From: DATLTV01 sp035533375
GTDB lineage: Bacteria > Patescibacteriota > Minisyncoccia > UBA6257 > 2-01-FULL-56-20
Direction: 5' to 3'
Length of the DNA: 7,130 bases
Assembly: GCA_035533375.1 (NCBI GenBank)
Contig: DATLTV010000060.1
Span: forward strand, 1 to 7,130
The notes below the pieces were generated by a model. It was given only the letters and a program-made list of their open reading frames with translations. It was not told where the DNA came from and did no database searches. Positions within the stretch are counted from its first letter, which is position 1. Each line of letters begins with the position of its first letter. Made by a program: the position numbers and the translations under genes. Below are positions 1 to 5,542 of the stretch, piece by piece.

Positions 1-42
1 TGGTCTTTGGGACAGGGGCTCTCTTTACTGTCCCAAAAACCA
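1..42. repeat. Perfect-looking hairpin at left edge
   Basis: Arms 1-15 and 28-42 are complementary over 15 bp with one C-A mismatch, around a 12-nt loop. No T-run follows on the plus strand, and the minus-strand continuation lies outside the window. It could terminate a minus-strand transcript or a gene to the left, or be a structural repeat. The hairpin is seen directly; its role is unknown. Confidence 0.6.
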
Positions 43-85
43 ATCTTAGGCTACACATTAGTCTTTATTTTTATCCTATAAACGA

Positions 86-154
86 AGAAGAGGGATAGTC
101 TTTTTGGAATTTCGCGTCTGCGCGGGGCCATTCCAAAAAGACTATCCCTCTTCT
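86..154. repeat. 25-bp perfect inverted repeat just downstream of tRNA-Pro
   Basis: Arms 86-110 and 130-154 are perfectly complementary over 25 bp. The 19-nt loop itself contains a CGCG/CGCG pairing. The repeat starts about 5 nt past the 3' end of tRNA-Pro on the minus strand, so it would be the trailer structure of that transcript and may act as its terminator or processing signal. No clear T-run follows it on the minus strand, and the stem is much longer than the 6-8 bp terminator stems used elsewhere in this window. Confidence 0.75.
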
Positions 155-159
155 GAGTG

Positions 160-230
160 TCGGGCCGCCGGGAATCGAACCCGGTCTTTACGAACCCGAA
201 TCGCACGTACTACCGGTATACTACAGCCCG
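160..230 (-). tRNA. tRNA-Pro(CGG)
   Basis: The minus strand folds into a full cloverleaf of 71 nt. The acceptor CGGGCTG pairs with CGGCCCG with one G-U. The D-stem GTAT/GTAC has loop ACCGGTA. The anticodon stem TGCGA/TCGTA has loop TTCGGGT, giving anticodon CGG (proline codon CCG). The variable loop has 4 nt, and the T-arm is CCGGG, TTCGATT, CCCGG. The discriminator is A. The bases that follow are CAC, so the 3' CCA is not encoded and must be added by a nucleotidyltransferase. A divergent promoter lies just upstream and a long hairpin just downstream. Confidence 0.95.
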
Positions 231-246
231 AAAAAACCACGTGGTT

Positions 247-275
247 AGTGTATGACAAAATGCTTCTGTCGTAAA
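247..275 (-). promoter_or_regulatory. Putative promoter of tRNA-Pro
   Basis: On the minus strand a -35-like TTTACG (270-275) and a -10-like TACACT (247-252) are separated by 17 nt. Initiation would fall about 7-10 nt before the tRNA 5' end. Both boxes match the sigma-70 consensus at 4 of 6 positions. A 12-bp palindrome, AACCACGTGGTT (235-246), lies between the promoter and the tRNA. Confidence 0.5.
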
Positions 276-281
276 GACTGA

Positions 282-310
282 TTGCACGAAGCCGAATCTT
301 GCACTATCAT
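282..310 (+). promoter_or_regulatory. Promoter of the 97-aa gene
   Basis: TTGCAC (282-287) and TATCAT (305-310) are spaced by exactly 17 nt, a good sigma-70-type match. Initiation near 317 would give a leader of about 20 nt carrying the AAGGAG ribosome-binding site. It lies back to back with the tRNA-Pro promoter. Its -10 overlaps the longer upstream reading frame, which argues against a start at 299. Confidence 0.65.
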
Positions 311-337
311 GAAATCAGAATTCGAAGGAGCAGACAG

Positions 338-631
338 GTGACCGAACGGACATTTAAGCGCCTCCATAAGAAATGGCCGTACTCCAGTTTTGAAGATTTT
401 TACGACATCCAGCAAATGCTCTCGCGATTCCGGAAAGCGGGCGTCTCCGTCCCAAGAAGTCTCGATAATCTCGATAAAGTGCCCGGCCTCTTCATGCTCG
501 AGCGGCTGGAGTCTCTGCTTTCGAAAAAAGCTGCCTGGAATCGCGTCCGGGGTTGCGCCGAATTGCGCGCGGAACTAAAAAAATTCCTCGATTACAAGCG
601 TTCTCCGGGGTCTCACCCGCCGGCTGTATAA
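338..631 (+). CDS. Small basic protein of unknown function (97 aa)
   Basis: I do not recognise this family. The frame is open from a TTG at 299. The GTG at 338 is the better start, because AAGGAG (325-330) lies 7 nt upstream and the promoter -10 box lies inside the longer version. The product is 97 aa, rich in Lys/Arg and leucine, and looks mostly helical, with no signal peptide, membrane segment or cysteine cluster. The first half has FEDFYDIQQ and the middle has LFMLERLESLLSKK. It is a single-gene unit: the promoter is just upstream, and the TAA stop lies in the loop of its own terminator. This arrangement, with SD and promoter, makes a real gene likely. It converges on the CYTH gene. Confidence 0.7.
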   Translation: MTERTFKRLHKKWPYSSFEDFYDIQQMLSRFRKAGVSVPRSLDNLDKVPGLFMLERLESLLSKKAAWNRVRGCAELRAELKKFLDYKRSPGSHPPAV

Positions 632-642
632 GCCGGTTTTTT
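620..642 (+). terminator. Rho-independent terminator of the 97-aa gene
   Basis: Stem CCGGCT/AGCCGG (6 bp) with loop GTATA is followed by six T. The TAA stop of the 97-aa gene (629-631) begins in the loop and ends in the 3' arm. The T-run overlaps the stop codon of the convergent CYTH gene by two bases. Confidence 0.85.
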
Positions 643-1324
643 ATTTCACCATAAACACTTTCTCCGTCCCGTAATATTCCTGCCAATGTTCGTTGTAGAA
701 CTTGAACATCCGCTCGAGGCGATCCTGTTTGAGTTCCTCCGCGCCGAGCTCGGACATGATCTGCACGAGCCGGGCTTTCGAGGCGGCGATTTCTTTTTCA
801 TCGCGCACGACCGATTCGAACTCGGCAAGCCAGCCGTAGCCGGCGTTCTTGTCGAGCGTAACCGTAATATCCTGAAATTTATATTCCTGCCGTTCGCGCG
901 ACCATTTTGCCTGGTAGCGAAAACCGGCGCTTAAAATAACCTTGTCGATCTCGTCTATGATTGCCGCTCGCACGGGCGCTTCGAACTCCACGCGGTTTGT
1001 GCCGTTCGCGCTTGAAGCCGCGTCGCGCGAGACTTTGAGCACGAGCAATAATTTTCCGTCCGCGAGCCGTGTGCGGAGCGAATAATCTTTCGCGGTCGCC
1101 ATCGCGTCAAACGCGGCCCATTCCGACGCGTGAAGCCGGTCGCGAAGCGCCTCGTTCAATTGTCGGAGATCCCCGCCCTCGAAATAATGGTTAAGCTGGG
1201 AATGCGAGCTCGCGAGCTTCAAATTCGGATCGCGCCTGCGCATCCCGTCCAAAAGCCGGTCGGCAGCATCCTTCCCGCCAAGCAGGCTTTTGATCTCGAT
1301 CTCGAATGCTTTAGATTCGGACAC
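641..1324 (-). CDS. CYTH-domain protein (triphosphate-binding, ThTPase/AC-IV-like)
   Basis: This 227-aa protein carries the CYTH (triphosphate tunnel) signature. The ExExK motif is FEIEIK at residues 7-12. Next come LRTR (83-86), a lysine in LVLKVSR (94-100), paired acidic residues in RVEFEAPV (111-118), a basic WSRERQEYKF (141-150), and D158 followed by EFE (168-170). These are the residues that bind metal and the triphosphate in characterised CYTH enzymes. Family members hydrolyse thiamine triphosphate, tripolyphosphate or RNA 5'-triphosphate, or cyclise ATP; the substrate here cannot be read from sequence. The start is GTG, one base after the cca stop, with no clear Shine-Dalgarno, so translation is probably coupled to cca. 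No own promoter is visible. Domain call secure; substrate open. Confidence 0.88.
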   Translation of the reverse strand: MSESKAFEIEIKSLLGGKDAADRLLDGMRRRDPNLKLASSHSQLNHYFEGGDLRQLNEALRDRLHASEWAAFDAMATAKDYSLRTRLADGKLLLVLKVSRDAASSANGTNRVEFEAPVRAAIIDEIDKVILSAGFRYQAKWSRERQEYKFQDITVTLDKNAGYGWLAEFESVVRDEKEIAASKARLVQIMSELGAEELKQDRLERMFKFYNEHWQEYYGTEKVFMVK

Positions 1325-1325
1325 T

Positions 1326-2834
1326 TTATTGCACGTGGAATTTTTTCTTCATCTCGCCCTCGACCTCTCCCTGGAATTCTACTTTCGCCGCTTTCGCTTT
1401 TTTTGCGAGATCGATAAGTTCTTTTTCGGAAAGCTTCCCCAGCTCCTTAATCCTTGCTTCCAGATTATCACGTTCGTTCCGTGCCGGATCGTCCAACACC
1501 TCCTCGAGCAGCGCCACGAGAATCTGACCGACTTTCTGTCCCGGTTCGATCTTCAAAATGCGCATCACATCATCGCCGTTCACTTTGAGCATCTTGGGCG
1601 ATATGGGATCGTTCTTCACTTTTTCGATCATGAACAGCAGGTGCCGCGTTTTGTACGGCACGGCTTTGGGCACCCCGGAACCGATGCGGTCGGCTTCGCG
1701 CACTTTCATGAGATCGTCGACGCTTTCCGGCCCCACGCGCGCCAAAAACCGCCGCACGCCCGCGGCCGATACGTCGCCCACGTTGTAGTAGAACATATGG
1801 AAACGCACGAGGTGGATCACTTGGTCCGTAAAGTCTTTCGGAAAGCGCAGACGGTCGAGCGCCTTCGCCGCGAGTTTCGCGCCAATCATTTCGTGGCCGT
1901 AGAAAGTGGAATCCGGCCCTTCGCCGCGCTTCGACTTCGGCTTGCCGACGTCGTGCAAAAGCGAAGCGAGCCGCACATGGAGCGGATGGTTTTCTTTCGC
2001 CGAATAATCGAGTGCGCGGATATTGTGTTCGAAGACGGAATAGACGTGGTGCTTATTCTGCCCCACGCCCAGGCCTTCACGGAGTTCGGGAAGGATATAT
2101 TGCAGCAGATTCAGTTCTTCGAGCATGATCACGCCCTTCGCCGCACGCGGGGTTTCGAGGATTTTCACGAACTCGTCGCGGATGCGCTCTTTCGAGATCA
2201 GCTCTAATTCGCGCGAATGCTTCTCAATCGCGCGGCGCGTCTCGGGGTCAATCTCGAAATCAAGCTCCACCGCGAATCGCACGGCGCGCATCATGCGCAG
2301 CGCGTCCTCTCCGAACCGCTCGTCGGGTTTTCCCACGGTGCGAATGATCCGCTTCTTCAGATCTTCCTCGCCGCCGAACTCATCGATAATTTGCCCCGCC
2401 ACCCATTTCACCGCACCCATCGCCATGGCGTTGATCGTGAAATCGCGGCGCGAAAGATCTTCCTCGACCGTTTTCGCGAACGTGATGTGATCCGGATGGC
2501 GCTTGTCGCTGTATCCCTCGTCCGCGCGAAACGTCGTCACCTCCACGATCTTCATCCTCGGATCTTCGGATGTCGTTTTGATTCCGACCGTGCCGAAGTC
2601 GTTTTCATAGACGGTTGAAAGTTCGTCTTTCTTGCCGTTCCAATGCGCGAAAAGCTCCTGCACTTTGTCGGGCGTCGCGTTCGTCGCAATATCCCAGTCT
2701 TTCGGTTCCCTTCCAATCAAAATATCGCGCACGCAGCCGCCCACGAGATACGCTTCGAAGTTCTTCTCGTTCAAGAGAAGGGCGATCCGCTGGACTTCCT
2801 TCGGGATGTCCAGTTTTTGTTTTTTCGGCTCCAT
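1326..2834 (-). CDS. cca: CCA-adding tRNA nucleotidyltransferase with HD domain
   Basis: The enzyme adds CCA to tRNA 3' ends from CTP and ATP in the cytoplasm. The 502-aa product shows the class II nucleotidyltransferase head: YLVGGCVRD (29-37), the catalytic Asp pair in DWDIA (46-50), RRDFTINAMA (129-138) and the base-recognition motif EDALRMMRAVRFA (176-188). An HD domain follows: EHN near 269-271, LLHDVGK (292-298) and H314. The C-terminal region (about 410-465) has the PGQKVGQIL and LLEEVLDDP pattern of bacterial CCA enzymes. The frame is open 82 codons further upstream, but ATG at 2832-2834 is preferred because the protein motifs begin after it and a promoter lies directly before it. A poly(A) polymerase or a CC-adding enzyme is a less likely alternative. 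The window's intact tRNAs lack encoded CCA, which fits this role. It is first in an operon with the CYTH gene. Confidence 0.93.
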   Translation of the reverse strand: MEPKKQKLDIPKEVQRIALLLNEKNFEAYLVGGCVRDILIGREPKDWDIATNATPDKVQELFAHWNGKKDELSTVYENDFGTVGIKTTSEDPRMKIVEVTTFRADEGYSDKRHPDHITFAKTVEEDLSRRDFTINAMAMGAVKWVAGQIIDEFGGEEDLKKRIIRTVGKPDERFGEDALRMMRAVRFAVELDFEIDPETRRAIEKHSRELELISKERIRDEFVKILETPRAAKGVIMLEELNLLQYILPELREGLGVGQNKHHVYSVFEHNIRALDYSAKENHPLHVRLASLLHDVGKPKSKRGEGPDSTFYGHEMIGAKLAAKALDRLRFPKDFTDQVIHLVRFHMFYYNVGDVSAAGVRRFLARVGPESVDDLMKVREADRIGSGVPKAVPYKTRHLLFMIEKVKNDPISPKMLKVNGDDVMRILKIEPGQKVGQILVALLEEVLDDPARNERDNLEARIKELGKLSEKELIDLAKKAKAAKVEFQGEVEGEMKKKFHVQ

Positions 2835-2841
2835 TACACGA

Positions 2842-2870
2842 ATGGTACGCGAAAAAATGAAATTTGACAA
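2842..2870 (-). promoter_or_regulatory. Promoter of cca-CYTH operon, probably leaderless
   Basis: On the minus strand TTGTCA (2865-2870) and TACCAT (2842-2847) are 17 nt apart. Only 7 nt separate the -10 box from the ATG at 2834, so transcription should start at or next to the start codon. No Shine-Dalgarno is present, which agrees with a leaderless mRNA. Confidence 0.65.
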
Positions 2871-2878
2871 TAAAAAAT

Positions 2879-2915
2879 TATAAGGATGTGGTCGTCGGTA
2901 GACGATCGGACGGAG
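2879..2915 (+). promoter_or_regulatory. Possible -10 box and RBS of the 54-aa gene
   Basis: TATAAG (2879-2884) is a close -10 match, but no good -35 is seen 16-18 nt upstream. TTGACA at 2864-2869 is too close to serve with it. GGAG (2912-2915) lies 7 nt before the ATG at 2923 and is a clear ribosome-binding site. The promoter part is weak; the RBS part is solid. Confidence 0.45.
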
Positions 2916-2922
2916 AACCGAT

Positions 2923-3087
2923 ATGCCACGGATACCGCTCGCCGCAGAATGCGCCAGTGTCATCTTTACGGCGGGACTCATCCTGCTCGCTTTCAAAGAT
3001 GTACTCGCGGGAATATACGAAAAAATCCGGTATAAGAAAAAGGCGCTCCGCGAAATGCTCGAACAATTCGGGGAGCGCAAGACATAG
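2923..3087 (+). CDS. Small single-pass membrane peptide (54 aa)
   Basis: The ATG at 2923 is preceded by GGAG at good spacing, and the reading frame runs to TAG at 3085. The 54-aa product has a hydrophobic stretch at residues 10-24 (CASVIFTAGLILLAF), within a mostly apolar region from 6 to 31. A strongly basic amphipathic tail follows (KIRYKKKALREMLEQFGERK, 34-53). This suggests one membrane helix with a cationic cytoplasmic helix, topology not certain. A strong terminator follows the stop within 4 nt, supporting a real one-gene unit. The gene is divergent from cca. I recognise no family; small membrane-bound regulators or one component of a peptide toxin system are possible, but nothing shows it. 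Confidence 0.7.
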   Translation: MPRIPLAAECASVIFTAGLILLAFKDVLAGIYEKIRYKKKALREMLEQFGERKT

Positions 3088-3090
3088 CCG

Positions 3091-3121
3091 CCGGCAAGGC
3101 CTCCTCTCTTGCCGGTTTTTT
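3091..3121 (+). terminator. Terminator of the 54-aa gene
   Basis: An 8-bp stem CCGGCAAG (3091-3098) / CTTGCCGG (3108-3115) with a 9-nt loop is followed by TTTTTT. It starts 4 nt after the TAG stop. Confidence 0.9.
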
Positions 3122-3193
3122 ATCGATTATTTCCAAAGCGGAGGGGTTCCGTTGCGGCGATTTAAAGAGAACCCGGGAGGCCAAAAAGCAAAA

Positions 3194-3238
3194 CCGAAGC
3201 CGCCGCCCGATTTTTTTATTGACAGGCGGCGGATTCGG
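3194..3238. repeat. Inverted repeat enclosing a promoter
   Basis: Arms 3194-3207 and 3225-3238 are 14 bp with one mismatch (CCGAAGCCGCCGCC against GGCGGCGGATTCGG), around a 17-nt loop. The loop holds T7 and the TTGACA -35 box, and the right arm is the promoter spacer. It could be an operator or cruciform controlling the downstream gene. The symmetry is seen; the function is inferred. Confidence 0.5.
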
Positions 3239-3247
3239 TACTATGCT
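3219..3247 (+). promoter_or_regulatory. Promoter of the zinc-ribbon-like gene
   Basis: A perfect TTGACA (3219-3224) and TATGCT (3242-3247) are spaced by 17 nt. Initiation near 3254 would give a leader of roughly 28 nt with GAGGAG (3271-3276) ahead of the ATG at 3282. Confidence 0.8.
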
Positions 3248-3281
3248 GAAGCCAGTTTTTTAACTCGTGCGAGGAGAACAA

Positions 3282-3983
3282 ATGACTGTCGGCGTTGCAA
3301 CGACCCATAAGAAAAAAGATTGTCTTCATCCGAGATTCCATTCCGATTCGCCGAATTTTAAAAGCATGGATTTTCTCCGTGGATGGCTCGCGAAAAATGG
3401 CCGCAGACACCATGCATATCCGGAGAAACCGCTTATGCGCGTAGCACAACTCTGCGAATTCGGCGGCGTCGCGTGGAAAGACGACTTCGGCTGGGCCGAA
3501 GACGAAGAGGCGGACAGTACGTGGGTGGTCTGCCCACGATGCCACGCGGTTGCGATGTGCGGATATGGAGACGATGGCAGCATCGGTCCGGATGCATGCA
3601 AAAAATGCAAAATTGTATTTTCGATTTCCGACTATTTTCAAGACATATACCGGAAATACAAAATATGCGATCGAGAACAATTCTGCACGAAACACGAGAC
3701 CATCCACTCCCCGGAAGTGAAGCGTGAAATCCGCCGGAACATAATGGCATTCGTGAGGAATAACGGCGATGTCCCGCATACACCGAACAACCATCCCATC
3801 TTCGCTGCACTGAGGCGCGCGATACCGGAAATAGCGTCGCGGTACGCGGGCGAACGATTTGAGGATGAAGTAAAAACAATTCTTCTCCGTATGTTCGAAG
3901 GAAACGACGGACTCATCAAGCTGACGCCGGATTACCACCTCCAAATAAGCGAGTACGCTTTGAAAAATAATATCGAATTCTAA
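3282..3983 (+). CDS. Unknown 233-aa protein with zinc-ribbon-like cysteine motif
   Basis: I do not recognise the family. ATG at 3282 is chosen over the in-frame GTG at 3267 because GAGGAG (3271-3276) sits 5 nt before it. The N-terminus is basic and His-rich (HKKK, RRHHAYP). The middle has C84PRC87 and C106KKC109 with C93 between them, a CxxC-x18-CxxC pattern typical of a structural zinc ribbon. The C-terminal half is helical and charged (EVKREIRRNIMAF at 145-157, ERFEDEVKTILLRMF at 191-205). No signal peptide or membrane segment is seen. A strong promoter, SD and terminator make it a complete one-gene unit. A nucleic-acid-binding or structural role is possible for zinc ribbons in general but is not shown here. 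Confidence 0.85.
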   Translation: MTVGVATTHKKKDCLHPRFHSDSPNFKSMDFLRGWLAKNGRRHHAYPEKPLMRVAQLCEFGGVAWKDDFGWAEDEEADSTWVVCPRCHAVAMCGYGDDGSIGPDACKKCKIVFSISDYFQDIYRKYKICDREQFCTKHETIHSPEVKREIRRNIMAFVRNNGDVPHTPNNHPIFAALRRAIPEIASRYAGERFEDEVKTILLRMFEGNDGLIKLTPDYHLQISEYALKNNIEF

Positions 3984-3989
3984 ATCCTA

Positions 3990-4017
3990 CCGGCGAGAAT
4001 CCCCTCGTCGGTTTTTT
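3990..4017 (+). terminator. Terminator of the zinc-ribbon-like gene
   Basis: Stem CCGGCGAG (3990-3997) / CTCGTCGG (4004-4011), 8 pairs including one G-U, has a 6-nt loop and is followed by six T, then A and a further T-run. It begins 6 nt after the TAA stop. Confidence 0.9.
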
Positions 4018-4031
4018 ATTTTTTTTAAACC

Positions 4032-4104
4032 GTCATTCTGAACGAAGTAAAGAATCTCCTTGTTTGCGTTACGGCACGAAGATCATTCGCTCGCTCAGGA
4101 TGAC
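4032..4104. repeat. GTCATTCTGA-type dispersed palindromic repeat
   Basis: Arms 4032-4045 (GTCATTCTGAACGA) and 4091-4104 (TCGCTCAGGATGAC) pair with 12 Watson-Crick pairs, one G-U and one mismatch. The element is flanked by T-run and A-run sequence. From memory, near-identical GTCATTCTGAGCGAAG...CTTCGCTCAGAATGAC elements recur in intergenic DNA of many unrelated bacteria. Here it separates two convergent genes and could help terminate transcription from either side. Only one copy lies in the window. Confidence 0.65.
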
Positions 4105-4134
4105 AAAAAAACACATATACCGAATTTCCGCCTT

Positions 4135-4195
4135 GCCTCCTTCGCCGAAGTGGCTACGAAGGTCAGGCGCGGGGACGACGCGCTACGCGCGCCGC
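4135..4195. repeat. GC-rich hairpins downstream of pheS
   Basis: GCCTCCTTCG (4135-4144) pairs with CGAAGGTCAGGC (4157-4168) with a 2-nt bulge. GGCGCG (4166-4171) can also pair with CGCGCC (4188-4193), around a CGCG-rich loop. Together they form structured RNA right after the pheS stop codon. No T-run follows closely on the minus strand, so a standard terminator is not shown. Confidence 0.35.
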
Positions 4196-5377
4196 CTAGC
4201 GGACCTCCGCATTGAACTGCTTTTTCGTCTCCTCGATCACTTTATTTTGCAACGGCTCGATTTCCTCAATCGTAAGCGTGCGCTCGTTTGAGCGGTAGAC
4301 GATGCGATAGGTATAGCTCATCTTATCGACTCCGAATTTCTTGTCATTCTCATATTTATCCAGCAAAGAAACTTCTTCGACGAGATCGCCAAGGGTGTCG
4401 CGGATAAGATCGAAATAATTGTTCGGCACGAAACTTTTCGGCACGATGAAGGAAATATCGCGCGTTACGGACGGAAATTTGCTCACTTCCTTGAATTTCT
4501 GCCCGAGTTTCAGCTGTTTCTTCACGCGCGCGTCATCGGACCATAAGAGCCGGATGTCCGGCAACTCCATGCTCAAGATCGCGAGCCGCTCAAGGCCGAA
4601 ACCAAATGCCCATCCGTTCCATTTTTTCGAATCCACGTCCAGGTTGTCAAGCACGCCCGCTTGCACGACGCCCGCGCCCAGCACTTCGACCCAATCGGGT
4701 TCGCCACTCACGCCGCGGACGGAATTCATGTCTACCTCCATTTCCAAACTCGGGTCCGTGTACGGAAAGGTGTCCTTATTGAAACGATAGTTGATGTCCG
4801 GGCCGTAAATCGCCTTCGCGATCGCGGAGAGCACTTCCTGCAGTTCGGGAATACCGATGATCTTTTCTTCTTTCCGGCATAAATAAAGCCCGTCCATCTG
4901 ATGGAACACATTCATGTGCTTCCGGTCGATCTCGTCCTTGCGGTAGACCTTGCCGTACGAAAGAACGCCGAACGCTTCCCCTTTCGTGATTCGCTCGCGC
5001 ACTTCGGGCAAGCGCAGATAGTAGTACCACATAATCGTGGTGTGCGTACGCAAAATATAATCGTCCGTCGCGTAGTACGTGTCCGAACGGCTACGGGCCG
5101 GATGGTCCTTCGGAAAATTGAAAAGGTCGAAACTCTCGCGCGCGGGCACGATCTCGGGCGTCTTCACCGCGTCAAAATCGGAGAACTGCGGAAGTGCGAC
5201 GATGCGCTTCGCGAGTTCGCGAATGGGACTTTCCTCCGTACGCGAAAGATCGGGCATGGCGAGAAACCGCCGTTCGCGCGCGGCCTCGGGATCGGTTCGC
5301 TTCCCCAACTTGGCAAACGCCCGCTCTTCTTCGCCGGGCGGGATTATGATCTCTTTCTTATGGTTCGATTGGGACAT
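4196..5377 (-). CDS. pheS: Single-chain phenylalanyl-tRNA synthetase, mitochondrial-type (PheS core + FDX-ACB)
   Basis: It charges tRNA-Phe with phenylalanine using ATP. The class II core spans about residues 45-290. It has VKTPEIVPARESFDLFNFP with DHPARSRSDTYY, the Phe/ATP loop RTHTT (110-114), motif 2 GKVYRKDE...FHQMDG (142-163), TDPSLEMEVD (207-216), WVEVLGAG (229-236) and motif 3 GWAFGFGLERLAIL (255-268). The last 95 residues (about 299-393: FPSVTRDISF, DLVEEVSLLDKY, SYTYRIVYRSNERTLT) are a ferredoxin-fold anticodon-binding domain. In ordinary bacteria that domain ends PheT, not PheS. This two-domain chain matches the monomeric mitochondrial PheRS (FARS2/MSF1) in order, size and, as I recall it, residue by residue in the C-terminal half. 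The long N-terminal coiled coil of bacterial PheS is absent. No pheT is adjacent. ATG at 5377 lacks a Shine-Dalgarno. The synthetase identity is certain; the monomer is inferred. Confidence 0.95.
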   Translation of the reverse strand: MSQSNHKKEIIIPPGEEERAFAKLGKRTDPEAARERRFLAMPDLSRTEESPIRELAKRIVALPQFSDFDAVKTPEIVPARESFDLFNFPKDHPARSRSDTYYATDDYILRTHTTIMWYYYLRLPEVRERITKGEAFGVLSYGKVYRKDEIDRKHMNVFHQMDGLYLCRKEEKIIGIPELQEVLSAIAKAIYGPDINYRFNKDTFPYTDPSLEMEVDMNSVRGVSGEPDWVEVLGAGVVQAGVLDNLDVDSKKWNGWAFGFGLERLAILSMELPDIRLLWSDDARVKKQLKLGQKFKEVSKFPSVTRDISFIVPKSFVPNNYFDLIRDTLGDLVEEVSLLDKYENDKKFGVDKMSYTYRIVYRSNERTLTIEEIEPLQNKVIEETKKQFNAEVR

Positions 5378-5387
5378 TTTAAGATAG

Positions 5388-5393
5388 ATGATA
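5388..5393 (-). promoter_or_regulatory. Possible -10 box of pheS
   Basis: TATCAT on the minus strand ends 10 nt before the ATG, so the mRNA would have almost no leader, fitting the lack of a Shine-Dalgarno. No good -35 hexamer is found 16-18 nt further upstream, so this is tentative. Confidence 0.35.
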
Positions 5394-5483
5394 AAAGAAC
5401 CAGCCGGAAAAAGCCAGAACTATCCCCGACTTTCGACCCCTGCCCGTCGACAGACAGGTTCGTCTTACGGACCCCGCAAGGAG

Positions 5484-5517
5484 GCGAAAACGGATCGTCG
5501 CAGCGATCCGTTTTCGC
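5484..5517. repeat. 14-bp perfect hairpin between tRNA locus and pheS
   Basis: GCGAAAACGGATCG (5484-5497) and CGATCCGTTTTCGC (5504-5517) are perfectly complementary around a 6-nt loop. It lies downstream of the tRNA locus and upstream of pheS, both on the minus strand. It has no T-run after it. It may protect or process the tRNA transcript 3' end, or belong to a pheS leader. Confidence 0.6.
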
Positions 5518-5542
5518 GAAAGCGAGGATCTAAAAAATTGTG

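Noticed and set aside
1290..2207. Long plus-strand reading frame of 305 codons opposite cca
   Set aside because: It lies wholly antisense to cca motifs, has no RBS, and is a His/Arg/Phe-rich composition artefact of a GC-biased coding strand.
2835..3080. 82-residue N-terminal extension of the CCA enzyme
   Set aside because: It would overlap the divergent promoter and the 54-aa gene, and the conserved protein starts after the ATG at 2834.
3122..3217. Terminator ending at the T7 run (3211-3217)
   Set aside because: The only stem pairs GCGGCG near 3152 with CGCCGC at 3201 across a loop of over 40 nt and stops 4 nt short of the T-run, which is unlike the other terminators in the window.
3216..3944. 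Minus-strand frame of 242 codons opposite the zinc-ribbon-like gene
   Set aside because: The plus-strand gene has promoter, SD and terminator; the minus frame has none and would run into the inverted repeat.
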